Origin: Trichobilharzia regenti
Lineage: Eukaryota; Platyhelminthes; Trematoda; Strigeidida; Schistosomatidae
Assembly: GCA_944472135.2 (NCBI GenBank)
Contig: OX235264.1
Span: forward strand, 92,762,319-92,826,318
Length of the DNA: 64,000 nucleotides
Reading direction: 5' to 3'
Part shown: piece by piece, positions 21,691-31,992 of the stretch
How positions within the stretch are numbered: the stretch's first letter is position 1
How the letters are laid out: each line of letters starts with the position of its first letter
The notes under the pieces: generated by a model
Databases searched by the model: none
Seen by the model: only the letters and a program-made list of their open reading frames with translations
Told to the model about the DNA's origin: nothing
Program-made: the position numbers and the translations under genes

Positions 21691-23615
21691 TCGTCGCAGA
21701 GTTCATTTGCTGATTTCCTTCTTTCATCTATATCCTCAAATCTGAACGGTAACACGCTAATATCATAGTATCGTAAAATACAGATGACGAAAAAACATAC
21801 GACGTATCTGGTCAACCAAGTGTAGACACAGAGTAATTTACACCAAAGATAATAGCATTCAAATAGTAACTTGAAACTAGAAATGCCTTCATTCATGCAA
21901 GTCAATTTAACAATTACTCTCTCGTTTACACTTGGCTTATCCTCACTAAACTGAGCAATATCTTTCGTCTTTTCAAATTCACCAATACTATCAAAATCAT
22001 TGCACAAGATACCTGAGTTGATGGGCGTCCTTCTCATTGTGGATGACAACACCAACGACGACTGATTGATACCAGTTGATGAAGTTAGCGGTGGATCAGA
22101 AGCTGTTGTTGTTCGGGTTTCGGATAGTTGTCTAACTGCAAGATTACCACCACTGCTGTCTTTCACTACTAGTTCGGGTTTAGCATTATCATCTGATGAT
22201 AGGCGGACTACACGCTGATCAATTACACTGACTGTCTCACAAGTATCCATACCTTCTGCAACTGCATCTGCATTCAATACTATTTCATGTTGTAGTTGTA
22301 CAGAACCTTTATTCAACTGAGTAGTAGTAGGCATTCCCCCCATTTCATCTTGATCAACCAAAGACAAATCTGCACTATCATGGTCATTATCACAAATATT
22401 CAATTTACCATCATCTATCTGGTCGACTTCATCATTTTCAAACTCTTTAATAACAGCAGTAGACAATTTTGGTTCCTCCTCAGAAATCATTGGAGGTTTT
22501 ATACCTTCACTCTGACTAGTAATACCTTGTAAACTTGTGGAGTCAGAACTGCACTCTGAAGCAATAACTCCATTCTGTGACACTCTATTCAACAACGGCT
22601 TACCAGTTGCAACTACAGACTTCTTCACCGCACCGTTATCGTCACACATTTCGGAGTCAGGCCTGGAGTTTACATTTAGCTTACTGCTAAACTTGCTCAC
22701 TGATTCACAGTTCACCTTTGTATGCACCTCTTGCAAACGTGTAAAACACAACCGTGTTTGTCTTGCATCTTGTAACTTATCTGTTGAGGATGTTCTACGA
22801 AACCTGTTACACTCACTAGATCTATATGCATTACTAGACATCATAGAGCCTTCTCGATATCCACCTCTCTGAGGCCTATTCGTCATCAATGATTGCGTTT
22901 TTCCCTCAGACTGCTCTATTCTATGGGTGAGACGCAATAAACTGGCAAACGTGCTCATAGATTGATTGACACTATCTTTCACTAGTTTCAGGATATCATC
23001 AAATTTTTGCTCGATACCCTCATCCTCCATACGGGAGCTTATCTTCACCCACTTCCTTTGCAGTCGAGTAGGTAGGCGTCTTGCTATTACTTCTAGTATA
23101 AAACCCGAGTTGAAGTCACTCATGCAATTCATCGAAACCAGTGCATTCTTGTAAATCAACAGATTATCCATAAACTCAGTAAGTGCCTGGGAGTCATCTT
23201 GTAGTTGACTACCATTACCCTTAACAGCCTCGAATAATTTCCCTACAATCATCGAAGGTCTTCCAAACCTTTGACGTAGTATGCTCATAGCCTCATAGTA
23301 GCCCTCTTTTGGCTTCATAAACTTACAACACTGTATAGCTCTTGCAGCAATTCCAGTGCAATACCTCAGCAAATACATTAACTTCATTTCATCAGTTAAT
23401 AAAAAACCACTCAGCATGATCTCAAACTCCTTTACAAATTGTAAATAATCAGCCGGGTTTCCATCGAAACACCGTGGTTCAAACTTTGGGAGTTTGATGT
23501 TCCTATTACCCCTGAACGGCGAAACAGTAACATCAACCATGTCAGGCTCAACATCAAACACATCGTTACAAGTAACAGACAAGTCACCATGACTTACGTT
23601 TCTGTTTGCATCCAA
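21678..23615 (-). CDS. BEL/Pao gag-like protein (645 aa)
   Basis: Intact minus-strand ORF starting MDANRNVSHGDLS. Residues about 40-65 (IKLPKFEPRCFDGNPADYLQ) followed by FVKEFE, LRYCTGIAARAIQ, RQRFGRP and ARRLPTRLQRKW correspond to the gag domain typical of BEL/Pao elements (DUF1759-like), which builds the capsid. The middle is acidic and Ser/Thr-rich. The last 65 residues contain two hydrophobic runs (CYYLWCKLLCVYTWL, YVVCFFVICILRYYD). These may be a membrane segment or merely non-coding sequence read through. No zinc knuckle and no protease follow. The ATG matches the onset of conserved gag sequence. Confidence 0.8.
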   Translation of the reverse strand: MDANRNVSHGDLSVTCNDVFDVEPDMVDVTVSPFRGNRNIKLPKFEPRCFDGNPADYLQFVKEFEIMLSGFLLTDEMKLMYLLRYCTGIAARAIQCCKFMKPKEGYYEAMSILRQRFGRPSMIVGKLFEAVKGNGSQLQDDSQALTEFMDNLLIYKNALVSMNCMSDFNSGFILEVIARRLPTRLQRKWVKISSRMEDEGIEQKFDDILKLVKDSVNQSMSTFASLLRLTHRIEQSEGKTQSLMTNRPQRGGYREGSMMSSNAYRSSECNRFRRTSSTDKLQDARQTRLCFTRLQEVHTKVNCESVSKFSSKLNVNSRPDSEMCDDNGAVKKSVVATGKPLLNRVSQNGVIASECSSDSTSLQGITSQSEGIKPPMISEEEPKLSTAVIKEFENDEVDQIDDGKLNICDNDHDSADLSLVDQDEMGGMPTTTQLNKGSVQLQHEIVLNADAVAEGMDTCETVSVIDQRVVRLSSDDNAKPELVVKDSSGGNLAVRQLSETRTTTASDPPLTSSTGINQSSLVLSSTMRRTPINSGILCNDFDSIGEFEKTKDIAQFSEDKPSVNERVIVKLTCMNEGISSFKLLFECYYLWCKLLCVYTWLTRYVVCFFVICILRYYDISVLPFRFEDIDERRKSANELCDDFPT

Positions 23616-23800
23616 GACGCTCTGTCACTTCTTTGACCCAGGCATTGTTGAACTTGACTCAATTTCAAAAACGTTCCAGATATTGCTCGTTCAAAGAGGA
23701 CTTGACCGGTATCAGGAAAGATGAACAGTAACTATCCAAACTGTTACCAACGGTCCGAAACCGTCGAAAACTGACTTCACCGTCAGAAACCGTCAGAAAC

Positions 23801-24158
23801 TGTCAGTCATGTCTCATAAACCGTTAATGCCCAGCTCTTGCTGCACTCGGGCTCACGCTGTTCCTTGAAGTTTTTCAGAAACGCTTAGTAATAACGGACG
23901 CAAAACCAAAACACCAATTGGCGACTCAAGGATTCTTTATTGTAACACCAACATATAAAACATGTTTCCACTAAGGTCTGTGAACAAATATTACAATAAT
24001 AAATCACAATATTACTTCTGACGGTTTACTGCTGACTTCTTTCTGAACAGCGACCGATGAGACGATGACTGTCGTATTGATGCCTCCGCGAAGATTGGGG
24101 AAGTTGGTTTTGAGCAAACAACCATGAATTGATCGTTCAATCTTCAACTACACTGACA
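23801..24158 (-). repeat. 5' LTR of the BEL/Pao element
   Basis: 358-bp partner of 20398-20755. In minus-strand sense the internal region begins at 23800 with a short GTTTCTGACG direct repeat. No primer-binding site complementary to a known tRNA could be named. Confidence 0.85.
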
Positions 24159-25456
24159 TATATTTTGACACTAAATAATCCCTGAGACTTCGCATAAATA
24201 CACGAAAACGCAACTTCAATATAGGTAAATGTTTACTATACTGTGATATACAATCGACATAAAGGTTAATATATGCATATACCACCGATGTTCTTTTCAT
24301 GTTCACATACCTTCTCTTTCTGGCATTCTGCTGCCCCTACTCTTCTATTTACATTCTAGTCGAGGTCGAGGAACCCTATATCTAAACTAAAATGAAGCTG
24401 GATTCCAGACCATTTAGCCCATAACCACCGAAATTCCATGAACGATCCCATGCTATCATTTGAAGACGCTGGAGAACATGCTGTAAATGAGTATTCATGA
24501 TCTGAAATGAAGAAGCAACTGGTCTTCAAATAGTTTTCAACATTTTACTCAACTTACGAATACAGTCCGCCATGCAGACACAAATGGAGCAAATGGAGAA
24601 TTCTGGAATCGACCTCGGCACCACTTGATGCAGTAAAACAACCCAACATGACCTTATCTAGTTTTCGCATCCACGATCAAATTTCTTTCCTGACGCAAAA
24701 CTACGATCAGGCTGCTGAAAAAAATGGAATAAATATATCACTGTTCTCAACACAATACCTCAATAAACTTCAAGCCAAGGGTGCTGTTTACAACAAAGTT
24801 ATATAGGAGAATTCACTTCAAGATTTATTTTTCCCAGATATTTGTGTTACATTCCTCTGATGTCTGGGTTTTTTGCTAATACGAAGACAATATCTCCTTA
24901 TGTGCTACACAAACAAACTATAGCAGACTGTTCAGACTGACTTTGATGTCAGAAAGAACAACCAAACTGTAAATTCACCATACATCAAAATATGTATAAT
25001 TTATATAATAACTTATCCATGCCTGTACAACCAGTATGTTCCTGCATAAACAGGAATAGATATATACTACGTGAATAAAATATATTATTATTATTTTAAA
25101 ATATTATTATTAGTGAGGGGAAAACTAGCTTTATATTTTCAAACTACAAATCTGGTGATAAGGCAAACGTTTGCAATTACATACCTATAGATATAACTCC
25201 AGTTATCTCGTTTTCAATATATTTCTTCCTGTTTATGCAGGAACATACCAATTGTACAGGCATGGATAAGTTATTATATAATTTACACAAAATTTGATGT
25301 ATAGTGAATTTACAGTTTGGTTGTTCTTTCTGACATCAAAGTCAGTCTGAACAGTCTGAACAGTTCATCTGGCGGTACGTTCGAAATTGGTGACATTTTT
25401 GCACGTGTTTGCTCTGAAATTTATTTACTGCTTATTGTCATATAATTCTTGAAATT

Positions 25457-26941
25457 ATGGTCCAAATCTCTAAAAAACGTGTTCGTAGAAACACAATTGT
25501 TTTAGATAGTGGCTTAAATTCGGTTATAACTGCATTACCGCCGTGTAATACAGTATCAACTACTAGCTCTCAAAATGGTTTGAGTGCAGATCTCACTCCT
25601 GTGATACAGGTGAAAGATGTTCTGTTAGAGAACTCTGAGTTCTGTAAACTAAACCTCCTTTTGAAAGATATGCAGAGGCAAGTAAGTGAAATTCAGAAAA
25701 AATTAGATCAGTTTGATAGTATGTCACTGCCAATCTCAAATACCACGGAGAGCCGGTCTGATATTGGCCAGGTTAAGTGTTTACTGGATGTAACTCAAAA
25801 TAAGCTTTTGAATTTAGACCCAATAGCCTGTCTTTTAGAAAGGCATCCTAAAATATCTCCAGACAACCTAAATAAAGCTGAAAATCTGATTGACTGCTTG
25901 GCTACGGAGGTGATGAAGCGTATAACCTCTTCTCACCAAGCTATAGTTTACAACGTCCCAGATTCTCTGCCCCTGAAAACTGTAAGACACAAAATCCTGA
26001 TTTGTTGCGGCATGGCTAGTGTTCCATGTGAATGCAAACGACTTCGTAAAAAGTCTAACCAGGCTAATTGCCCAATCATTTTTAAATTCAGTAATTCCCT
26101 TGATGCTAGTAAGTTTACTAAATGTCAGGATCACTTAAGACTGAATAGCAGTTATAAGTCTATAACCGTAGCTCAGGATAAAACACCGTGTCAGCGCAGA
26201 ATAATGCGTAGTAATAACCTGGTCACCTCCTCTAGCTTAGATTTACCAAAAAAGGATCGTGCACAGCAACAGACACCTAGTGCTGAAACTAGCATTCAGC
26301 AAACTACACAACAACCACACCTGCCAATGGAACTAGGAACTGATTTAGATACCAGTACCCCTGTAAATAAAGCCTCATCGAAAGATGTTAAAATGACTAG
26401 AACTTCTGCAAGTTGTTCTAAGAAATTTCCCCCCAAACGTAGTAACCTCACCACGATGAACAAATTTCGCAGGGTTGAGACTAATGATGGGGAAGAATAC
26501 TTTGTATTCAATAAGCCTGCTGAGAGTAAGAATGCCAACAAACCATCACTTGTTACGAAAAACTCCTCTCGAAACATAAGTATATCTGGAGGTGTTCCGC
26601 ATGCTCCACCTTATAGAAAGTCAGGCTCCAAGACTCCTAAAGTCTTGCAGCCAAAGCACCTTCCTTCACAATTCCCTTTAAGTTATAAAAACAACCCGAA
26701 GGTGTATACCGGTATGACGAATAGCAGTTGGATGGGTAGACCTTCTGATGCTATGCCTTTTAACCGTCAACCTAGGCCCAACCTGTACTACCCTTATATC
26801 CAGGAACACATGGTAAATTTTCCAGGTGTCCCGAATCACTGGTACGACCCATGGCACCTAGGACCACCTCATTGCACACCAACCCGATGTACAGACACCC
26901 AGTCCGACCTCCTTTTCATTCATAAATTCTTGCGGTGCTGA
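25457..26941 (+). CDS. CR1-E ORF1 protein (494 aa)
   Basis: Intact ORF, MVQISKKRVRRNT. Residues about 60-110 show a coiled-coil pattern (LLLKDMQRQVSEIQKKLDQF). The RRM-like block runs from AIVYNVPD near residue 160 to DKTPCQRR near 250, with CPIIFKF in the middle. The C-terminal half is basic and Pro/Ser/Asn-rich. Expected role: RNA binding and particle assembly for CR1-E, by analogy with CR1 ORF1 proteins. It ends 80 nt into the open ORF2 frame, which is +1 relative to ORF1. Confidence 0.85.
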   Translation: MVQISKKRVRRNTIVLDSGLNSVITALPPCNTVSTTSSQNGLSADLTPVIQVKDVLLENSEFCKLNLLLKDMQRQVSEIQKKLDQFDSMSLPISNTTESRSDIGQVKCLLDVTQNKLLNLDPIACLLERHPKISPDNLNKAENLIDCLATEVMKRITSSHQAIVYNVPDSLPLKTVRHKILICCGMASVPCECKRLRKKSNQANCPIIFKFSNSLDASKFTKCQDHLRLNSSYKSITVAQDKTPCQRRIMRSNNLVTSSSLDLPKKDRAQQQTPSAETSIQQTTQQPHLPMELGTDLDTSTPVNKASSKDVKMTRTSASCSKKFPPKRSNLTTMNKFRRVETNDGEEYFVFNKPAESKNANKPSLVTKNSSRNISISGGVPHAPPYRKSGSKTPKVLQPKHLPSQFPLSYKNNPKVYTGMTNSSWMGRPSDAMPFNRQPRPNLYYPYIQEHMVNFPGVPNHWYDPWHLGPPHCTPTRCTDTQSDLLFIHKFLRC

Positions 26942-28234
26942 CGCACAAATAGATTTAGGTTATGGTGACATTTTAAGCCAGTTTGTAGTATCCCGTGACT
27001 TATTCACGATATTGCTAATTAATGCACGTTCCTTAATCAATAAGATATCTGAACTAAGGACATTATTATTAGTCGCCAAGCCTACTGTAGCTCTGATTAC
27101 TGAATCATGGTGCTCATCCTCTGTACTTGATGTGCATATAGGTATCGATGATTACACTGTACACCGTGCAAACAGAGATTGCAAGCGTGGTGGAGGATGT
27201 CTCATATATATACATAGCTCATTTGTAGTCAGTAAGGTGGAAGATGAAACAATGAATAATGTACCTGACTCACTCTGGGTTGTCTTACATGGAGATAAGT
27301 ACAAACTTCTCATAGGCTGTGTTTATCGAGCACCAAGCTCAACAAAAGAAACTGATGCGTTATTAGCTAAATCGTTTGCACACGCATCCTCGTTTAGTGC
27401 TAATTACAAAATAATTGCAGGGGACTTCAATCTTCCAGAAGTCAATTGGCTAACTAGTTCCGGCCCCCAACGCTTCGACGAATTACTTGCCACTATAGAC
27501 TGTTATGGATGGCAACAACACGTCCAGACACCTACTCGTGGTGACAACATGTTGGACCTTGTTTTTTGTCATGACACAATCCCAGTATCCACGTATGTTG
27601 GTAATCGATTTTCCAGTAGTGACCATAGAATGGTACTCTGCTCTCTGCCTTTCTCACCACTAAATACAGGAAACAAACAAGACTCAGGAAGCACAATATG
27701 TCGTAGTTACAAATATACAGACTGGGGATTAGTCCAAGAACTTATTCGACTCTGTCAATGGGATGACTATTTTACCACTGACTCCCTGGAGGCCTTAGTA
27801 ACCCTGTTTTACAGGAATGTTACCCTTTGTCTAGATACAGTTGCTCCAAAGAAAATAGTGAAATTAAGTAGACACCGAACTGAATATATTCCAAGGGCAC
27901 ACCGTAATAAGTTAAGGAAGCTGAAGAAACAGTACTATTCCACTAAGGACATATCACTACTGCTCTCAATCCACGAGTCTCTTGAATCTATCAAGCGCCT
28001 ACGCTCTCAAAAGGACCTCGACGAAGAGTTAACGGCACTTGAAAGTACCTCCAAAGTTTATAACTTAACGGCACTTCTTAAAAAACGAATGCAGTCGGCG
28101 AGGGAAATCCCATACTTACTTCACGACAAAGTAATCTACAATGAACCTGCCACTATCTGTGAACTCTTCAGTGATTGGTTTGCAAACTTTAGTTTAGAAA
28201 CACATATGCCTGGTGAAACCGCCCCCCTTACTAT
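26862..28234 (+). CDS. CR1-E ORF2, 5' part (AP endonuclease)
   Basis: The frame is open from 26862 (after a TAG at 26859-26861) to the gypsy insertion. Motifs: LINARSLINK near 27015, ITESW near 27099, KRGGGCLIY near 27186, AGDFNLPEVNW near 27418 and SSDHR near 27618. No ATG occurs in this frame before the endonuclease. The first Met (ETMNN) is near 27250, after several catalytic motifs. Translation therefore needs frameshifting from ORF1, re-initiation at a non-AUG codon, or an ATG lost by mutation. The reading frame resumes at 29293. Confidence 0.85.
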
Positions 28235-28550
28235 TGTGGTGAGAGCAGGCTGCTAGCCGATTGGTTGGCACTAATCTACGTTAAGGTCTAGGTCACTAAT
28301 ATGGGCCGTGAACAAGCCTGAGTCAACAACCAATCACAGCAAAGTTAACGTGGCAAAATATGATTCGCAGAGAGAACTCTATTTGTCAAGGAATCCCGAA
28401 ACAACCAATCAGAAGCCTGCGTTTGTCTACCTAAACAACCAATCAGATGACTGCGCTTGTCTATAATAATGTAGTTGAAAGATGTATAAATACGTGTTGA
28501 TTTTCATAATAAAACGATCTGTTGCCTGGCCCTTGTCTTCTGTTGTTACA
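28235..28550 (+). repeat. 5' LTR of the gypsy derivative
   Basis: TG...CA-bounded 316-bp repeat with CCAAT boxes, TATAAATA and AATAAA inside. Confidence 0.9.
28260..28513 (+). promoter_or_regulatory. LTR promoter: repeated CCAAT boxes, TATA box, poly(A) signal
   Basis: CCAAT at 28330-28334, 28405-28409 and 28439-28443, plus an inverted ATTGG at 28260-28264. The last two lie in a roughly 34-bp tandem duplication (ACAACCAATCAGA..TG.CTGCG). TATAAATA is at 28485-28492, 42 bp downstream of the last CCAAT, and AATAAA at 28508-28513. This is consistent with a U3/R promoter bound by NF-Y-type factors, which is inference. Confidence 0.6.
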
Positions 28551-28574
28551 TTTGGTGTCGCTGCCTACCGACAA

Positions 28575-28994
28575 ATGAAAAGCCTATACCCTGCAGTTTT
28601 TGATGGAGACATATGGATCTTCGGGCAGGACTTCAAGGCTTCTGCGCAGTTGAGTGGCGTTCAAGATCTGCCAGCGATGGAGCTGCTACTTGAGACGCTG
28701 CTGGGAGGTCGGGCGAAAGCAGCATATGAAGGTGTCGGCCGAAGTATGGACGAATGTTCGACAGGGTCAGGCAAACAGTTTCCAAAGTGGGAAGGACCAT
28801 ATATGGTCACTTCGAGATGGGGTTACGCAGACACAGTCGCAATGGCGAACAATGAGAGGCGCGTGAACGTCAGCGAGCTCCAGAAATGGATACAGCGAGA
28901 CAAGCCAACGATGACGCCTGCACCAAGTAGATCAAGCCGACTTCAGTCGCACGTATTTGACGGGGGGACGAGTGTGGTGAGAGCAGGCTGCTAG
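28575..28994 (+). CDS. Gag-integrase fusion ORF of the gypsy derivative (139 aa)
   Basis: The ORF from the ATG after the primer-binding region runs to a stop just inside LTR 2. Residues 1-60 (MKSLYPAVFDGDIWIFGQDF start) look like a gag N-terminus. From about residue 70 (KQFPKWEGPYMVTSRWGYAD to RRVNVSELQKW) it matches the C-terminal GPY/F-like end of gypsy integrases. All of gag C-terminus, protease, RT, RNase H and integrase core is absent, joined by an in-frame deletion. Probably it has no enzymatic function. Whether it is expressed is unknown. Confidence 0.7.
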   Translation: MKSLYPAVFDGDIWIFGQDFKASAQLSGVQDLPAMELLLETLLGGRAKAAYEGVGRSMDECSTGSGKQFPKWEGPYMVTSRWGYADTVAMANNERRVNVSELQKWIQRDKPTMTPAPSRSSRLQSHVFDGGTSVVRAGC

Positions 28995-29288
28995 CCGATT
29001 GGTTGGCACTAATCTACGTTAAGGTCTAGGTCACTAATATGGGCCGTGAACAAGCCTGAGTCAACAACCAATCACAGCAAAGTTAACGTGGCAAAATATG
29101 ATTCGCAGAGAGAACTCTATTTGTCAAGGAATCCCGAAACAACCAATCAGAAGCCTGCGTTTGTCTACCTAAACAACCAATCAGATGACTGCGCTTGTCT
29201 ATAATAATGTAGTTGAAAGGTGTATAAATACGTGTTGATTTTCATAATAAAACGATCTGTTGCCTGGCCCTTGTCTTCTGTTGTTACA
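28973..29288 (+). repeat. 3' LTR of the gypsy derivative
   Basis: Near-identical partner of 28235-28550, followed directly by the CTAT target duplication. Confidence 0.9.
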
Positions 29289-29292
29289 CTAT

Positions 29293-30898
29293 CTCTTCCC
29301 TTGAAAGCATTGTGTTCACTAATCAGTTAATAGTACAAGCAATTAAAAGCCTTAAACCTTCCACTAGTACGAGACCGGATGGCCTCGCTTCGATAATTTT
29401 CAAAAACAGTGGGTGTGATATACCCTTGTTACTTCTTAAATTCTTCTCAATATCTATGGACACTGGCACTTACCCTAGTGAGTGGAAAACTAGCTTCATA
29501 ATTCCACATTACAAATCTGGTGATAAGGCAAACGTCCGCAATTACAGACCCATAAATATAACCCCAGTTATCTCACGAATCATGGAGAAAGTTGTAAAAG
29601 ATCAATTGTCAGACTACCTAATTAGGGAAGATCTTGTTACAAGGTCTCAACACGGATTTCTCAAAAATAGATCCTGCGTTACTTGCCACTTCGACTTTTT
29701 CAACTGCATCACTAGTAGTCGCGAAGCACGTAAGCTAGTCGTTGTTCTCTACTTCGATATATCTAGGGCATTTGACATGGTATCTCACAGTATTCTCTTT
29801 GAGAAGCTGTACTCTTGTGGAATTCGCAACCCATTACTGAACTGGTTAAAATCATTTCTAAGCAACAGGGTACAAATAACCAAAGTTGGATCTGTATTGT
29901 CTCATCCTAGGCAGATCTCAAGTGGGGTCGTGCAAGGTAGTGTCCTAGGTCCACTTTTATTCACAGTCTACATTAACAGCATTTGCAAGTGCTTCACCTC
30001 AGGTAAACCATTCCTATATGCTGACGACCTCAAAGTCGTCTACTCCTGCTACACTCATGAATTAAGCGATATGGTAGCTAAAATACATCTTGAACTAAGT
30101 AGTCTTGCATCATGGTGTGCCGATTCCTGTCTAAATTTTAACATTGACAAATGCGGCTGGATTTGTATTGGCAACAGTAACCTTGATCTAACTCTTGAAA
30201 TAAATGGGCGAAAACTAGCTAAGCTCAACTCAGTCGTAGATCTCGGTATTAGATACTCTAGTAACCTAACGTTCGCTGAACAGACTGATTATGCCAGACG
30301 TAAAACGCGAAGGCTGATAGGATGCATAACACGCAATTTCTTTTGTTGTGAAACTAGGGTTTTATTATACAAAGTATGTGTCCGACCTATCTTAGAATAC
30401 TGCCCGTTTATTCTTAGCGGACTAAGACAAAATGACAAGCTTAAATTAGAGGGAGTGCAACGGCAGTTTACCTCAAGAACTCTTGGTTTAGAAAGTGGTC
30501 TGGAATACCATGAGCGATGCGAAAGACTAAGATTAGAACCCCTCTGGAAAAGACGCCTTAAGCTAAACCTTATCTTTTACTACAAGCTAACTAATCTTCT
30601 CTTGCATTCCTCCGAGCCAATAACTAAACCTACCGCTGTCATCAGTTACAATCTTAGAAATCATCACAACCTAGCTGCTATGGAGCACTGTCAGACTTAC
30701 GTGCGGTACAACTTCTTCTTAAATAAGTTTTCAGTCATTTGGAATAGACTACCAGCTAATGTGCGCGATGCAAACACACTTCCAGTGTTCATCTCCTCAG
30801 TCACCAGACTACTCAAAGATGACAATGCACTTTTGCGCCTGACTCTTACACCTTCTTTTTCACCCTACATAGATATTTTAAGTTCTTTAAACGTGTAG
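29293..30898 (+). CDS. CR1-E ORF2, 3' part (reverse transcriptase)
   Basis: Continues the ORF2 frame after the gypsy insertion. If the insertion is discounted, the frame is the same as at 27012 and ORF2 totals about 940 residues from the first LINARS. Motifs: TRPDGLASIIF, NYRPINITPV near 29535, SQHGFLKNRS, motif A YFDISRAFDM near 29752, SGVVQGSVLGPLLF near 29921, motif C YADDLKVVYS near 30016, then the CR1 C-terminus (RPILEYCPF, VIWNRLPANV). The catalytic Asp residues are present. The gypsy insertion now separates this part from its endonuclease. Confidence 0.9.
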
Positions 30899-31992
30899 TT
30901 ACAACAAACTACAATTATAAATTTTAATATTATTGGAACTAGATGATTAACATTTCTACACAGGACAGTAATATTAGTTTACACATAATATAAAAGTTAG
31001 CATAACGGGACTAGTTAGTTTGTGTACCAAAATAACCACAGTTACTAAACAGAATATATATGTATATATTTATTAATCACTCCTTAAGGACTCCCGTTGC
31101 TTTCTTTTGCGTTGCTGTTGTTTGTCTTCTTTTTTCTCTCACCATTTCAGCTTCCATTTGACTTTTTGAATGAGAATGAATAATGTGGATATTTGACCAT
31201 TTACAATGACAAATGATCTGCAAACATTATTGGTCCCGTATCTTTCAGTTGCCTGGTTAATAACGAATTAACTTTCTCCACGACGCAACCTGGATTACAT
31301 TTGTGGAATATACTCTTATACCAATGGAAAAGTATCTATTTGTAATACAACGTCACGATTGTAGCTTATAACATAACTGATCGTATCTGTAAAAATAGCT
31401 TCCTTATTACCCAATTTGGATATAAATCAAATCAAAAATAAGATTCGGATTTGTACACACCCAAGTTATATTGAGGAATTACTTCAAGCTTTATTTTTTC
31501 CCAAGTATTTTTAATCCATCCAAAACTTACTTGGGTTTTTTGTTAATGCGAAGACAATATTCCTATATTTCATGATGTGCTCCATTGAATGACTTGTTAT
31601 ATTGTGGAATAACTTCAAGCTTTATTTTTTCCCAAGTATTTTTAATCCATCCAAAACTTACTTGGGTTTTTTTGTTAATGCGAAGTTAATATTCCTATAT
31701 TTCATGACGTGCTCCATTGAATGACTGGTTATCATATTGTTCCCACAGACCTAAGACAAAAACGCCAGCAACCATGTAACTTAACCATAAACCAAATTTA
31801 TGAAATTTATATAATGCTTATCCATGCCTGTATATTTGGTGTGTCCTACACAAGTAGGAAAAAATGTGTATTTTATTAAAACATTATTATTAATTATGAT
31901 TGCTAATCGTATATGTAATTTATCATATTGATGATGCCTGTAAACTGGCGTCTCTCATGTACAAAATGAGAATATACTATTATTATTATTAT
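30899..31992 (+). other. CR1-E 3' UTR with duplicated stem-loop and two hairpins
   Basis: No gene. The CR1 stem-loop occurs twice in tandem (CCCAAGTA/TACTTGGG at 31500-31507/31528-31535 and 31631-31638/31659-31666, unit about 130 bp). Then come a type I hairpin (TCCTAC 31844-31849, GTAGGA 31854-31859) and, at the very end, a type II hairpin (TCTCAT 31953-31958, ATGAGA 31966-31971) plus an ATT tail. Confidence 0.75.

Larger units (their letters stand above)
20398..24158 (-). mobile_element. BEL/Pao-type LTR element without pol (minus strand)
   Basis: Two 358-bp LTRs bounded by TGTCAG...CTGACA flank only 3.05 kb. On the minus strand there is a BEL-type gag ORF, then about 920 bp of non-coding sequence with a triple repeat, then a purine-rich tract beside the left LTR. 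No protease, RT, RNase H or integrase is found, so it must depend on another element for movement. Flanks TGTAT and TATAT do not give a clean target duplication. Confidence 0.85.
20014..25110 (+). mobile_element. CR1-D 5'-truncated element, split by the BEL/Pao insertion
   Basis: The RT C-terminus at 20017-20290 (stop and frame damage, one C lost relative to 10607) leads into a 3' UTR that breaks at 20397 and resumes at 24159, parallel to CR1-B 16610-17515. The resumed part holds the 9-bp stem (CCCAGATAT 24833-24841, ATGTCTGGG 24860-24868), the terminal hairpin (TTCCTG 25039-25044, CAGGAA 25051-25056) and an ATT-rich tail to about 25110. Confidence 0.82.
28235..29288 (+). mobile_element. Gypsy-type LTR element, deletion derivative (1,054 bp)
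   Basis: 316-bp LTRs (TGTGGTGAG...TTGTTACA) flank 422 bp. CTAT at 28231-28234 and 29289-29292 is the 4-bp target duplication typical of gypsy integrases. The LTRs differ by one base seen by eye (A/G near 28481 versus 29219), so insertion was recent. The internal region starts TTTGGTGTCGCTGCC, a primer-binding-site-like position, and ends with a purine tract (CGGGGGGACGAG) beside LTR 2. Confidence 0.9.
25368..31992 (+). mobile_element. CR1-E non-LTR retrotransposon, complete apart from a gypsy insertion
   Basis: It starts at the shared GGCGGTACGTTCGAA motif and ends in an ATT repeat after the type II hairpin. ORF1 is intact. ORF2 is continuous when the 1,058-bp gypsy insertion with one target duplication is discounted. 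A truncated, nearly identical relative (CR1-G) lies at 51286-52858. Confidence 0.9.

Noticed and set aside
28482..28574. Longer start for the gypsy-derivative ORF inside the LTR
   Set aside because: It would begin within the U3/R promoter and needs a non-ATG start. The ATG after the primer-binding position is more plausible.
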